A stretch of DNA of 41,695 bases from JBNJDJ01 sp051744845 (GTDB lineage: Bacteria > Bacillota > Clostridia > Peptostreptococcales > Acidaminobacteraceae). Location of the stretch: assembly GCA_051744845.1 (NCBI GenBank), contig JBNJDJ010000013.1, positions 1-41,695 on the forward strand, written 5' to 3'. The notes below the pieces were generated by a model that made no database searches, was not told where the DNA came from, and saw only the letters and a program-made list of their open reading frames with translations. Shown in pieces: positions 25,373 through 34,084 of this stretch; positions within the stretch are counted from its first letter, which is position 1; each line of letters opens with the position of its first letter. The translations under genes were made by a program, and so were the position numbers.

Positions 25373-26070
25373 TAATTAGTCACCTCTAAAAATAGATCTT
25401 CAAGAGATATATCTTGTTTTCCTTTTAATTGTTTTAGACTACCTTCTTTTATTATTTTTCCATCTTTCATTACTAAAATTTTATCACAAATTTTTTCAAT
25501 TGAATCTAATAAGTGAGTTGATATAAAAATAGCTTTATTTTTTGCTTTTAATTCTAAAAAAATTTTTTTGGTTTCTTTAATAGCTTTAGGATCTAGTCCT
25601 ATCATAGGTTCATCAAAGAGATATAAATCAGCATCTATTAATAAATTACAAATTATTGATACCTTTTGTTTCATTCCTTTAGATAACTCTTTTGCTAAAG
25701 AATCCTTTTTTTGTAACATATTATATCGTTTTAATAAATCATTTGCTTTTTTTTCATAATTTATTAATTTATATGCTTTAGCAAAAAATTCAATATGTTC
25801 ATTAACAGTTAATTTATCATATAATTTAGGAAATTCAGGAATATATGCAAATGATTTTTTAGCTTCAATTGAAGTATTTATATGATTATTTATTAAAATT
25901 TCACCATTATCAATATTTAATAAACCTATAATTGATTTTATAGTACTAGACTTACCTGCACCATTAGGTCCTAAAAGCCCTACAATTTCTCCTTTGTTAA
26001 TTTGAAAAGATATATTATCTACAGCAATTAAACTATTATATTTTTTAACTAAATTATTTACTCTTAACAT
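25372..26070 (-). CDS. ABC transporter ATP-binding protein
   Basis: A 232-residue ATPase with Walker A 'GLLGPNGAGKSSTIKSI' (33-49), Q-loop 'AYIPEFPKLYDKLTV', signature 'LSKGMKQKV', Walker B 'LYLFDEPMIGLDPKA' and switch 'STHLLDS'. It is of the NatA/CcmA-like exporter type. The start is behind AAGGAGG with an extended -10 promoter just upstream. It forms an operon with the permease and msrA. Confidence 0.93.
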   Translation of the reverse strand: MLRVNNLVKKYNSLIAVDNISFQINKGEIVGLLGPNGAGKSSTIKSIIGLLNIDNGEILINNHINTSIEAKKSFAYIPEFPKLYDKLTVNEHIEFFAKAYKLINYEKKANDLLKRYNMLQKKDSLAKELSKGMKQKVSIICNLLIDADLYLFDEPMIGLDPKAIKETKKIFLELKAKNKAIFISTHLLDSIEKICDKILVMKDGKIIKEGSLKQLKGKQDISLEDLFLEVTN

Positions 26071-26090
26071 AAAAAAACCTCCTTAAAAGT

Positions 26091-26099
26091 ATTATAACA
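26091..26099 (-). promoter_or_regulatory. Extended -10 promoter of the leftward ABC-msrA operon
   Basis: On the reverse strand TGTTATAAT combines the TGn extension with a perfect TATAAT, about 20 bases before the ATPase start codon. The -35 region is only A/T-rich. Confidence 0.65.
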
Positions 26100-26373
26100 T
26101 GAAAAATATTAAAAAATACTTAAGATTCAAAAAAATTGACTTAAAAAATAATAAATGAGTATTTGATTGAAAAATGGGTATAATATTTAATATAGTTGCT
26201 AATACATATCAAATTTAATTTCATTTATAGTATTTAAATATAAAAAAGTTTATACCTTAAATTAACTATTTTATAAGATTTAAAATATTTCATTTTATTT
26301 AATTTTATTGAAATTATTAATAAAAGCAACTTGCTTTTAATTATTAGTTACTAAAGTATTAGGGAGTGGTTTT
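26100..26373 (+). other. Long AT-rich intergenic region before the lipoprotein gene
   Basis: This gap holds the leftward promoter at its edge and, for the rightward lipoprotein gene, a perfect TATAAT at 26179-26184 with only a weak -35 (TGAGTA). From there a leader of about 180 bases would run to the start codon. Near its end is a small perfect hairpin, TAAAAGCA (26321-26328) with TGCTTTTA (26332-26339), without a T run. I see no small gene or known riboswitch in it. Confidence 0.4.
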
Positions 26374-27204
26374 ATGGTGAAAAAATTTAGGTCTAATTAT
26401 TTATTAATAATTTTAATATTTATTTTATTGTTTTCTATTAGTTGTGGAGGAGAAGATATAGATGAAACTCAAACAACTAATGATAATGTTGAAGAAGCTG
26501 AAGCAACTGAAGTTGAAAAAGAAAAAAATGATGAAGTTAAAGAAACTGAAACAAAAGAAAAAGTTGAGAATGATAAGAACTCTGAAGAACAAATAGATTT
26601 TTATAATTTAAAGGAAATTAATGAACTTAAGACATTAATTAATTTATTTGAAAAATTTGAATATACTTGGTCATCAAGTAATAATTCTAAAGGTAACTTA
26701 AAATATGAAATTATAGGTCAAGAAAAAGTTAATGAGTCCAGTGTTAAAAAAATAAGTATAAAAATTACTGAGAGAAATAATGAAGAAGAAATTATAATTT
26801 GGGTAAATGATAAAAATCAAGTTGTTAAAGCGAAAGCTAAAGGAAAAGAAATTCCAGGAGAACTTTTTAATAATATGTCAGACTCACTTTTTGAAAGCAT
26901 ATTTGCACCTTTCACATTTGCACAAGAGTTTATGGAAGGTCCAATATTTAATGAAACTCATGATCCAATTCCAGGGTATGAAACAAAGGTAGAGAAAAAA
27001 GGGGAAAAATCAATTGGGAATGATGAATATGAATTATATAGAGTAAGTGTGAAGGTTGGCCCTCCATATACTGAAAATGAAAAAGAAGTTATTTTAGATA
27101 TTGCTGATTTTGGAAAATATCAACTGTTGATTAAACTTAGTACTTCTGATGATTCTGGAGATTCTGAAATGGAATTTGAGGTTAATGAAATAAAAGTTAA
27201 ATAA
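26374..27204 (+). CDS. Secreted lipoprotein of unknown function
   Basis: A 276-residue protein. A hydrophobic signal (residues 10-24) ends in 'LFSISCGG', a slightly unusual lipobox with Cys24 as the lipidated residue. A Glu/Lys/Thr-rich flexible linker follows (about 27-72). The folded part (about 75-276) is rich in beta strands and contains 'GYETKVEKKGEKSIGNDEYE' and 'VGPPYTENEKEVILDIADFG'. I do not recognise the family, but the pattern resembles LolA/LppX-like lipoproteins or proteins with repeated beta-hairpins (inference). The ATG is behind GGGAGTGG, and a 24-base gap leads to the AIM24 gene. Confidence 0.7.
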   Translation: MVKKFRSNYLLIILIFILLFSISCGGEDIDETQTTNDNVEEAEATEVEKEKNDEVKETETKEKVENDKNSEEQIDFYNLKEINELKTLINLFEKFEYTWSSSNNSKGNLKYEIIGQEKVNESSVKKISIKITERNNEEEIIIWVNDKNQVVKAKAKGKEIPGELFNNMSDSLFESIFAPFTFAQEFMEGPIFNETHDPIPGYETKVEKKGEKSIGNDEYELYRVSVKVGPPYTENEKEVILDIADFGKYQLLIKLSTSDDSGDSEMEFEVNEIKVK

Positions 27205-27228
27205 ATTATTTGATTAGGAGGAGTATTT

Positions 27229-27933
27229 ATGGTAGATATAATTGAGTATAATATTTTAGGGGATGACCTACAGGCAGTAGAAATCATTTTAGACCCAAGA
27301 GAAAAAGTAAATTCTGAAGCTGGTGCAATGATTGCAATGGATGAAGGTATAAGAATGGAAAGTGAAATGCAAGGTGGAATAATGGGTGGACTTAAAAGAA
27401 TGGTAAGTGGAGAAAGTTTTTTTAAATCTACTTACGTAAATGAGTCTAATAAAAGACAAAAGGTAACTTTTGCTTCACCTTATCCAGGAAAAATAGTTCC
27501 TATTGAGCTAAGTGATATAGGAGGGACATTCATATGTCAAAGAGATGCATATCTTTGTTCAGCAGATGGAATAGATATAAGTATAGAACTTACTAAAAAA
27601 ATGAGATCAGGATTTTTTGGAGGAGAAGGATTTATTTTACAAAAGCTATCAGCTCCAAAGGGACTTATATTTATACATGCAGGTGGACATGTAATGAAAA
27701 AAGAGTTAGCTCATGGTGAGAAATTAAGAGTAGATACAGGCTGTTTAGTTGGATTTGAAAAAACAGTTGATTATAGTATAGAATATGTTGGAAGTATTAA
27801 GAAAGCATTTTTTAGTGGAGAAGGAATATTTTTAACAACTTTAACTGGTCCAGGAACAGTTTATATTCAAACTTTACCAGTTAATGATTTAGTTAGTACT
27901 ATATATTCTAGACTTCCAAAATCTAAAAAATAA
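27229..27933 (+). CDS. AIM24/TIGR00266 family protein
   Basis: A 234-residue soluble beta-rich protein. 'SEAGAMIAMDEGIRMESEMQGG' near residue 30, 'GGLKRMVSGESFFKSTYVN' and 'FIHAGGHVMKKELAHGEKLRVDTGCLVGF' are typical of the AIM24 (formerly DUF124, TIGR00266) family. Its biochemical role in bacteria is not established. The start is behind TAGGAGGAG. It shares a transcript with the preceding lipoprotein and ends at a large terminator-like hairpin. Confidence 0.9.
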   Translation: MVDIIEYNILGDDLQAVEIILDPREKVNSEAGAMIAMDEGIRMESEMQGGIMGGLKRMVSGESFFKSTYVNESNKRQKVTFASPYPGKIVPIELSDIGGTFICQRDAYLCSADGIDISIELTKKMRSGFFGGEGFILQKLSAPKGLIFIHAGGHVMKKELAHGEKLRVDTGCLVGFEKTVDYSIEYVGSIKKAFFSGEGIFLTTLTGPGTVYIQTLPVNDLVSTIYSRLPKSKK

Positions 27934-27953
27934 TTAGTAAATAAATTATTATT

Positions 27954-28008
27954 AAATAGTCAATGATTTCTTAAAAGTGATTTTTAAGAAAAAAATTGGC
28001 TATTTTAA
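27954..28008 (+). terminator. Two-tier hairpin terminator after the AIM24 gene
   Basis: The outer arms AAATAGTCAAT (27954-27964) and ATTGGCTATTT (27995-28005) enclose an inner TTCTTAAAA/TTTTAAGAA stem. A short T-rich tail follows. Confidence 0.65.
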
Positions 28009-28098
28009 TTTGTTAAATATATATGTCATTGGACAATCTGTAATATTATATGTTAAAATTAATTTTATAATTATATTATGTAAAAGAAAGGAAAAAAT

Positions 28099-29274
28099 AT
28101 GGCGTTATCATTAGCAATAATAATTATTGGTGGGTTAGTCTTTAATAAGGCCTTTGATAGATTAAGTCTACCAGGACTTTTAGGTATGTTGTTTTTAGGA
28201 ATATTAATTGGTCCATATGGATTAAATTTAATTTCTGAAAATGTATTAAATATTTCTGCAGATCTACGTACAATTGCTTTGATTATAATATTAATTAGAG
28301 CTGGATTAGGATTAAAAAAAGATACGCTGATAAAAATAGGCGGATCTGCTGTAAAACTTAGTTTTTTACCAGGTATTTTAGAAGGAAGTGCTATTTGTTT
28401 AACAGCTATATATATTTTTGAATTACCATTTATTGAAGCAGGTATGTTAGCTTTTATTATAGCGGCAGTATCTCCGGCAGTAGTAGTACCTTCTATGCTT
28501 AATTTAATTGAGAATCAAAAAGGTAAAGAAAAAGGTATACCTACACTTATTTTAGCAGCTGCATCTATAGATGATGTTTTTGCAATAACTATTTTTTCTA
28601 CATTTTTAGGCTTTTACGGAGGGAAAAATATAAATATAAGTCTTAAACTATTAAATATACCAATTTCTGTAATATTAGGTATTTTAATAGGAGTAATAAC
28701 TGGACTAATTTTAATAAAGTTATTTCAAAAGTTACATATGCGAGATACGAAGAAAGTTTTGTTATTATTAGCTGTAGCAATTTTATTAAATGTATTAGAA
28801 AAAAATTTAAATACAATTATAACTTTTGCATCATTAATATCTGTTATGACAATAGGATTTACTATTATGGAAAAATATGGAAATTTAGGAAAAAGATTAG
28901 CTAAAAAATTTAATAAGTTATGGGTTTTTGCAGAACTTTTACTATTTGTTTTAGTAGGAGCACAAGTAAATATAAATGTAGCTTTAAATGCAGGTTTTTT
29001 AGGAGTTTTAATTATTATAATAGGTTTAATTTTTAGATCTATAGGTGTATATATATCACTATTAGGCTCAAATCTTTCATATAAGGAAAGAATATTTTGT
29101 ATAGTGGCTTATACTCCAAAAGCTACTGTGCAGGCTGCTATAGGAGCTGTCCCTTTGGCTTTCGGAGTTGCTTCTGGAGAATTAATTTTAGCCTTAGCAG
29201 TACTTTCGATTTTACTGACTGCTCCATTAGGTGCAATTGGTATTAAATATTTTGGGCATAAGTTTTTAAAATGA
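28099..29274 (+). CDS. Monovalent cation/proton antiporter (CPA family)
   Basis: A 391-residue membrane protein with about twelve helices. It opens with 'NKAFDRLSLPGLLGMLFLGILIGP'. The ion-binding region of helix 5 reads 'AAASIDDVFAITIF', an Asp-Asp pair as in electrogenic CPA2-like exchangers, and the preceding 'AAVSPAVVVPSML' matches helix 4. The usual C-terminal regulatory domain (TrkA-N) is absent. The ion could be Na+ or K+. The start is behind AGAAAGGA, and no clear -35/-10 pair was chosen in the AT-rich upstream region. Confidence 0.88.
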   Translation: MALSLAIIIIGGLVFNKAFDRLSLPGLLGMLFLGILIGPYGLNLISENVLNISADLRTIALIIILIRAGLGLKKDTLIKIGGSAVKLSFLPGILEGSAICLTAIYIFELPFIEAGMLAFIIAAVSPAVVVPSMLNLIENQKGKEKGIPTLILAAASIDDVFAITIFSTFLGFYGGKNINISLKLLNIPISVILGILIGVITGLILIKLFQKLHMRDTKKVLLLLAVAILLNVLEKNLNTIITFASLISVMTIGFTIMEKYGNLGKRLAKKFNKLWVFAELLLFVLVGAQVNINVALNAGFLGVLIIIIGLIFRSIGVYISLLGSNLSYKERIFCIVAYTPKATVQAAIGAVPLAFGVASGELILALAVLSILLTAPLGAIGIKYFGHKFLK

Positions 29275-29395
29275 TCTTTGAATTTAAGTTTTAAATTAAT
29301 AAAAATTTGGTATAATATAAATATGTTAACTAATATTTTAAAATTTAATTTGTATAAATACTTTTTTATAATTAAATATTTAAGAAAGGGGAATT

Positions 29396-30283
29396 ATGGG
29401 ATATATTGATTTAATAAAAGAAAGAGGATATGTAAAGAATTTTCAAAAAACAGATTTAAAAGATGAAGATAGAGTAAAAGTTAAAGAATTAATTTATAAT
29501 GCAAGTGAATCATTTGATTTCGATCTAGATATACATTTATACGAAAATGTAGACTTTGTAAAAAAACAACTTAAAAATGCAAATATTGATGAATTATTTA
29601 ATCCATCAGCATATTTAGTTTTTACAACTAATGATGAAAAGAAAGGATATGAAAATACTGGATATGTTGGAGAATGGATTATTTCTCGGCTAATAAAAAA
29701 TGATATTGATGCTTCTTGGTTAAGATTTAAAGGACATGATAAAAAGATATATGATTCTTTTGAATTTGAAAAAGAAGGATATCTAATAACATTAATTGCA
29801 ATAGGTTATGGACAAAAAGAGAGTTCATTAGCTAAATTAATTAAAAATAAATATAGATATAGTTTAAAAAAATTAACTGATATGGGATATTCGGATTCAT
29901 TAAAGAAAAAAAATGAAAGTAGTTTAATATATCAGTTAAATATTAGAGAATTTGTTTTTTATAAAAAATTTGGTAAAAAAATAAGAGATAAGGTTTTAAA
30001 ACAGTCTGGTCTTTTAAGAGTTTTCCAAGAATTACATTTTGCTCCTACTATTACTTATCAACAATTATGGAGAGTTTTAGTAGACGATGGAAAAATATTT
30101 GTTATGGTAATTAATCATGAAAAAATTGCAAAAATAGAAACAGGTATTATTAAATTTTATTTAAAAGAAGCTTTAACAAATAATGGTATTAGATCTAGTT
30201 GGGAACCAATTGAAAATATAGAAGATAAAGAAAAATATAATTTTCCTGAAAATATTTTTGTTACAGGATATTTTAAATATTAA
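29396..30283 (+). CDS. Putative TM1586-type nitroreductase-like protein
   Basis: A 295-residue soluble protein. The segment 'AYLVFTTNDEKKGYENTGYVGEWIISRLIKND' (about 72-103) followed by 'ASWLRF' matches the 'N-x-GY-x-x-E' and 'CW' wording of the TM1586 nitroreductase family. So does 'LITLIAIGYGQKES' near residue 132. A second, weaker half ending 'WEPIEN...FVTGYFKY' suggests the tandem fold of that family. The flavin contacts cannot be confirmed by eye, and the identification is moderate. It starts at ATG 29396 behind AAAGGGG, with TATAAT at 29311-29316 upstream. The next gene begins 12 bases later. Confidence 0.6.
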   Translation: MGYIDLIKERGYVKNFQKTDLKDEDRVKVKELIYNASESFDFDLDIHLYENVDFVKKQLKNANIDELFNPSAYLVFTTNDEKKGYENTGYVGEWIISRLIKNDIDASWLRFKGHDKKIYDSFEFEKEGYLITLIAIGYGQKESSLAKLIKNKYRYSLKKLTDMGYSDSLKKKNESSLIYQLNIREFVFYKKFGKKIRDKVLKQSGLLRVFQELHFAPTITYQQLWRVLVDDGKIFVMVINHEKIAKIETGIIKFYLKEALTNNGIRSSWEPIENIEDKEKYNFPENIFVTGYFKY

Positions 30284-30295
30284 TTGAGGTGAGGT

Positions 30296-31765
30296 ATGGA
30301 TTTAAAGAGGTTTCATATAGCAATTATTATAATTGCTATATTTTTAATGTCTAGTTGTAGTAACGCAAGTGCTAATGAACAAGAAAGTAAAGAAACTAAA
30401 AAAGAAGAAATAGTTTATATTGATATGTCAAAAGAGATAGAACTGGTTAATCATATGAACTTATATAAAAAGTCATATGAGTTTAATCAAAAACTTGAAA
30501 ATAAAATAAAAGAAAATACAATTTATGTTAAAAAAGATAAAACAGCAATTTTTAAAGATAAGAAGAAAGAAAATAAATCTTTTATAAAAAATAAAAGAGA
30601 TTCTCTTTATTTAATTTCAGAAAGCGAAAAATTTTACTATGTTAGAGATAAGTTTTTCTCAGAGAAAAATGGATATATCCTAAAAGAAAATATTAATAAG
30701 AATTTATCTGATTTTATTGTTAAAAAATATAAAGGCGTAGATTATAATTTTCAAATGCCTACTAAAAATTATGAGAGTAATCCGAGAGTAAAAGCGAAGG
30801 GAATTTATTTAACAATTAATACGGCTATTAGTGATCAAAAAATTGATCAATTAATTGAAATGGCTAAAAAAACTGAAATAAATACATTCGTTATAGATGT
30901 AAAAAATGATTCAGAAGATTTTTTGTATAAATCTGAAGTTGCTAAAAAGTATTTAGATAATCCTAAATATAGTTTAAAGGATTTTAAAAAGACTATGGAA
31001 AAATTAAAAGAAAATAACATTTATACAATTGCTAGAATTGTAACTTTTAAATCTCCTAAATATGCAATAAGTAATCCTAAAAAGGCAATAACATATAAAG
31101 GTACTAATACTGTATATAAAGACGGGGTATACTGGGCATCGGCTTTTGATAGAGAACTTTGGGATTACAATATAGAATTAGCTTTAGAAGCTGCAGATTA
31201 TGGTTTTAATGAAATTCAATTTGATTATGTTAGATTTCCAGCTTTATCAAGTTCAAAAAGAAGTAGATTGGATTTAAAAAATAAAAAGGATGAATCTAGA
31301 ACTGCAGCAATTCAAAAATTTTTGCAAAAAGCATATAAAGAAATTTCAAAAAAAGAAGTCTATGTAGCAGCAGATATTTTTGGATGGACAGCTTCTTCTA
31401 TAGGAGATGGAGGAATAGGACAACACTGGGAAGGCTTAGTTTCAGTAGTTGATTATTCTTGTCCAATGATTTATCCAAGTCATTATGGACCTTATAATTT
31501 TGGGCTTAAAGTACCAGATGCTAAACCATATAAAACTGTTTATCGCTCAACTCAAGATGCAATTGATAAAAATAAAAATGTTAAGAATCCTGCTACTTTA
31601 AGACCCTGGATTCAAGATTTTACTGCCCGTTGGGTAGATGGATATATTAATTATGGTCCTAAAGAAGTAAGAGCTCAAATTGATGCTTTAAAAGATTTAG
31701 GAGTAGATGAATATATTTTATGGTCACCTTCTAATAGATACAGTTGGGAAGCTTTAAAAAAATAA
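30296..31765 (+). CDS. Lipoprotein with SH3-like and DUF4015-type glycoside-hydrolase-like domains
   Basis: A 489-residue secreted protein. The signal peptide ends in 'FLMSSCSN' with lipidated Cys21. Residues about 78-140 resemble a bacterial SH3 domain ('TIYVKKDKTAIFKDKKKENK', 'GYILKENI'). From about residue 165 there is a TIM-barrel-like domain of the putative glycoside hydrolase family DUF4015: 'VKAKGIYLTINTAISDQKID', 'FVIDVKNDSEDF', 'ARIVTFK', 'EIQFDYVRFPAL', 'VAADIFGWTASS', 'VDYSCPMIYPSHYG', 'RPWIQDFTARW', 'EYILWSPSNRYSW'. The acidic residues in 'FDYVRFP' and 'DIFGW' are candidate catalytic ones. A cell-wall or surface-polysaccharide target is likely (inference). Confidence 0.88.
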   Translation: MDLKRFHIAIIIIAIFLMSSCSNASANEQESKETKKEEIVYIDMSKEIELVNHMNLYKKSYEFNQKLENKIKENTIYVKKDKTAIFKDKKKENKSFIKNKRDSLYLISESEKFYYVRDKFFSEKNGYILKENINKNLSDFIVKKYKGVDYNFQMPTKNYESNPRVKAKGIYLTINTAISDQKIDQLIEMAKKTEINTFVIDVKNDSEDFLYKSEVAKKYLDNPKYSLKDFKKTMEKLKENNIYTIARIVTFKSPKYAISNPKKAITYKGTNTVYKDGVYWASAFDRELWDYNIELALEAADYGFNEIQFDYVRFPALSSSKRSRLDLKNKKDESRTAAIQKFLQKAYKEISKKEVYVAADIFGWTASSIGDGGIGQHWEGLVSVVDYSCPMIYPSHYGPYNFGLKVPDAKPYKTVYRSTQDAIDKNKNVKNPATLRPWIQDFTARWVDGYINYGPKEVRAQIDALKDLGVDEYILWSPSNRYSWEALKK

Positions 31766-31794
31766 TTGACTAAAAAATAAAATAATGATATGTT
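31766..31794 (+). promoter_or_regulatory. sigma-A promoter of pyrE
   Basis: TTGACT (31766-31771), a 17-base spacer and TATGTT (31789-31794). The start site would be near 31801, giving a leader of about 100 bases that contains the attenuator. Confidence 0.65.
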
Positions 31795-31800
31795 AATAAA

Positions 31801-31882
31801 AGAATAAAATTATCCCTTTAATATGTACAGTGATGCATAAAGGATGTAAAAAAGCAGAGCAGGGATAACTCTGTTTTTTTTA
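31801..31882 (+). promoter_or_regulatory. Transcription attenuator or small riboswitch-like leader of pyrE
   Basis: The leader can form a 5' hairpin in which ATCCCTTT (31812-31819) pairs with AAAGGAT (31839-31845), with inner pairing of ATG and CAT. It also has a terminator hairpin (31848-31881). The octamer TTATCCCT (31810-31817) is perfectly complementary to AGGGATAA (31861-31868), which forms nearly all of the terminator loop. The 5' strand therefore has two possible partners, as in an antiterminator or pseudoknot switch. No PyrR-site-like UCCAGAGAGG stretch is present. The ligand is unknown. Confidence 0.6.
31848..31881 (+). terminator. Regulated terminator before pyrE
   Basis: AAAAAAGCAGAG pairs with CTCTGTTTTTTT (one G.U) around the nine-base loop CAGGGATAA, ending in eight T. 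It lies only about 20 bases before the pyrE start codon, so it must be bypassed for pyrE expression. Confidence 0.8.
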
Positions 31883-31902
31883 TAAGAAAAAAAGGAGTAA
31901 TA

Positions 31903-32526
31903 ATGAAAACAAAATTAGCTAAAAAGTTATTAGAAATTGAAGCTTTAAAGCTTAGAGGTAAAGATAATTTATTCACTTGGGTATCAGGAATTAAGTCACC
32001 TATTTATTGTGATAATAGACTAACAATTTCATATCCAGAAATTAGAGATTTAATAGCAAGTGAACTTTCAAAAAAAATTAAAAAACAATATCCAGATGTA
32101 GATATTATTGCAGCTACAGCTACTGCAGGAATTCCACATGGAGCTTGGATAGCTCAAAAGTTAAATAAACCTATGGTTTATATTAGAAGTAAAAAGAAAA
32201 AACACGGTACAGGTAATCAAATAGAAGGCAAATTTAAAAAAGGTCAAACTACAGTTTTAATTGAAGATCTTATTTCTACAGGAAAAAGTTCTCTAGAAGC
32301 TGTAGATGCTTTGCGCGAAGCAGGATTAGAAGTTAAAAAAGTTTTTGGAATTTTTAATTATGATTTCGATTTAATGAAAAATAACTTCAAAGATAAAAAT
32401 TCTTCATATGAAACTTTATTAGATTATCCATTTTTATTAAAGGTAGCTAGTGAAAATGATTATATAACTAAAGATCAAAGAAAAATTTTAGAAAAATGGT
32501 CTAAAGACCCTAAAATATTTACTTAA
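31903..32526 (+). CDS. pyrE: Orotate phosphoribosyltransferase
   Basis: A 207-residue enzyme that converts orotate and PRPP to OMP in pyrimidine synthesis. The N-terminus 'KLLEIEALKLRGKDNLFTWVSGIKSPIYCDNR' is typical of Firmicute PyrE. The flexible loop 'RSKKKKHGTGNQIEG' and the PRPP-binding motif 'TTVLIEDLISTGKSSLEAV' (about 116-134) are intact. It is alone here, with no pyrF or pyrB neighbours, and has its own promoter, attenuator and terminator. The start is ATG 31903 behind AAAGGAG. Confidence 0.95.
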   Translation: MKTKLAKKLLEIEALKLRGKDNLFTWVSGIKSPIYCDNRLTISYPEIRDLIASELSKKIKKQYPDVDIIAATATAGIPHGAWIAQKLNKPMVYIRSKKKKHGTGNQIEGKFKKGQTTVLIEDLISTGKSSLEAVDALREAGLEVKKVFGIFNYDFDLMKNNFKDKNSSYETLLDYPFLLKVASENDYITKDQRKILEKWSKDPKIFT

Positions 32527-32530
32527 AATC

Positions 32531-32559
32531 AATCTTGGTGTAAAAGCCAAGATTTTTTT
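32531..32559 (+). terminator. Terminator after pyrE
   Basis: AATCTTGG (32531-32538) pairs with CCAAGATT (32547-32554), followed by a T run. Confidence 0.88.
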
Positions 32560-32627
32560 ATTGTTTAGGAAAGTGCATTCAATTGAAAAAAATGATAAAA
32601 TATATATGGAAAAAGGAGTTAAAGTTT

Positions 32628-33851
32628 ATGAATTTAATTCAAAATATATTTGAAGACAATTGGGATGCATTTGTAAAAGAGATTGGTTATGAAAATATAA
32701 GAGAAATATGTCATAAAGAAGTAAAAAAAGTAATAGAATGTTCTAAATTTGAAAATGGATTTTTAGAATACACCTGCTTTAATTGTGGAGAAACAAAGAA
32801 AGTAGGATTTACTTGTAAATCTAGATTATGTAGTAGTTGTGGTAAAAAGTATGTTGATGAAAGATCAAAGAAAATGAGTTCAAAGATGTTACCAGTAAAA
32901 CACTGGCATATGACATTTACCATACCAGCAAGCTTAAGGATATTATTTAGAAAAGATAGAACATTATTAGGAGAATTACCTAGATTAGTAAATAAAGTTT
33001 TAAGATATGGTTTTAAAAAGAGAAGTAAAAGCCAAGATTATACTCCAGGTATAATAGCAGTAATTCATACATTTGGTAGAGATATAAAGTGGAATCCCCA
33101 TGTACATGCAATAGTAACAAAAGGTGGTATAGGAAAAACAAAAGGATTTAAACATATAAATTATATGTCATATAAAATGCTTAGAAAATCTTGGCAAAAG
33201 CTAGTATTAGATATGATAAAGAAAAGATTTAAAGGAAATATGAAGATAAAAAATTTAGTTAATTATTTATATAATAATCATAGTAAAGGATTTTATGTAA
33301 ACGCTAATAGAGATGTAAAAAATAAAAAAGAAGCAACACAATATATAGGTAGATATGTAGGAAGACCAGCAATAAGTGAAAAAAGAATAGTAGATTATGA
33401 TGGTGAATATGTAACAATAAATTATACAGATCATAAAACAAAGAAATATATAGAAGAGAAATTACCTGTATTTGAATTTATAAAGAAAGTAATAATTCAT
33501 ATAGCACAAAAACAATTCAAAATGATAAGATATTATGGAATATATACAAGTAGAAATAAGAGAAAAAAATTAATAAAATTCTTTAGAGATGGTTATGATA
33601 GAATAAAGAGAAAAGTAGATAATTGGCGTATACGAATAATGAAAACATATGGATATGATCCAGTAAAGTGCAATAATTGTGGAAAAGAGATGGAATTAAC
33701 AGACATTTATTATAAAAACTATGGAAGTGTATTAGAATATTTTGAAAATAAAATGTTAGAAGAAGCTAAAAAAGAGATAATGGAATTAAAAGAGAAAGTA
33801 AAAATAACAAATTATATTTATAAAAAAGGTTTAAATATATATTATGATTGA
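32628..33851 (+). CDS. IS91-family transposase (HUH, two-tyrosine) with zinc-binding domain
   Basis: A 407-residue transposase. The start is ATG 32628 behind AAAAAGGAG; an in-frame TTG at 32583 lies upstream of that site. The N-terminal zinc domain has Cys50, Cys53, Cys63, Cys68 and Cys71. The HUH-type metal motif is His158-x-His160 in 'WNPHVHAIVTKGG'. The two-tyrosine motif is Tyr239-x3-Tyr243 in 'ATQYIGRYVGRP'. 'HWHMTFTIP' precedes these, as in the Y2_Tnp family. A further Cys pair (CNNC) lies near the C-terminus. The length is normal for IS91/IS801-like enzymes and all key residues are present, so it looks active. Confidence 0.93.
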   Translation: MNLIQNIFEDNWDAFVKEIGYENIREICHKEVKKVIECSKFENGFLEYTCFNCGETKKVGFTCKSRLCSSCGKKYVDERSKKMSSKMLPVKHWHMTFTIPASLRILFRKDRTLLGELPRLVNKVLRYGFKKRSKSQDYTPGIIAVIHTFGRDIKWNPHVHAIVTKGGIGKTKGFKHINYMSYKMLRKSWQKLVLDMIKKRFKGNMKIKNLVNYLYNNHSKGFYVNANRDVKNKKEATQYIGRYVGRPAISEKRIVDYDGEYVTINYTDHKTKKYIEEKLPVFEFIKKVIIHIAQKQFKMIRYYGIYTSRNKRKKLIKFFRDGYDRIKRKVDNWRIRIMKTYGYDPVKCNNCGKEMELTDIYYKNYGSVLEYFENKMLEEAKKEIMELKEKVKITNYIYKKGLNIYYD

Positions 33852-33862
33852 AGGAGATGATT

Positions 33863-34078
33863 ATGGAAGAAAAAGTAAAATTCAGATGTAAAAAATGTAA
33901 AATAGAAGAGTCAATACCAGCAGAGATAGTTCATGAATTAGATTATCAAGATGAAGGAAATAAAAGATATCCACCACAATTCAGATGTGAAAATTGTGAT
34001 GGAATAATGATACCAATAAAGTATAAAAGTTTCAATGGTAAATTATACACTTGGGATAAATGCAAAAATTTAGGTTAA
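33863..34078 (+). CDS. Small zinc-ribbon protein coupled to the IS91-type transposase
   Basis: A 71-residue protein starting at ATG 33863, six bases after AAGGAG, which itself overlaps the transposase stop codon. Two Cys-x2-Cys pairs (Cys9/12 in 'CKKC' and Cys43/46 in 'CENC') suggest a zinc ribbon. There are no membrane segments. The 11-base gap to the transposase and the shared downstream hairpin suggest it is part of the element. I do not know a function. An accessory or regulatory DNA-binding role is a guess. Confidence 0.7.
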   Translation: MEEKVKFRCKKCKIEESIPAEIVHELDYQDEGNKRYPPQFRCENCDGIMIPIKYKSFNGKLYTWDKCKNLG

Positions 34079-34084
34079 TCTAAA

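Noticed and set aside
31801..31882. PyrR-binding attenuator or a known purine, preQ1 or PRPP riboswitch before pyrE
   Set aside because: I could not find the conserved bases of any of these in the leader, so it is reported as of unknown type.
32583..32627. Upstream TTG start for the IS91-type transposase
   Set aside because: The AAAAAGGAG ribosome binding site lies inside that extension, six or more bases before ATG 32628, which also matches the family N-terminus.
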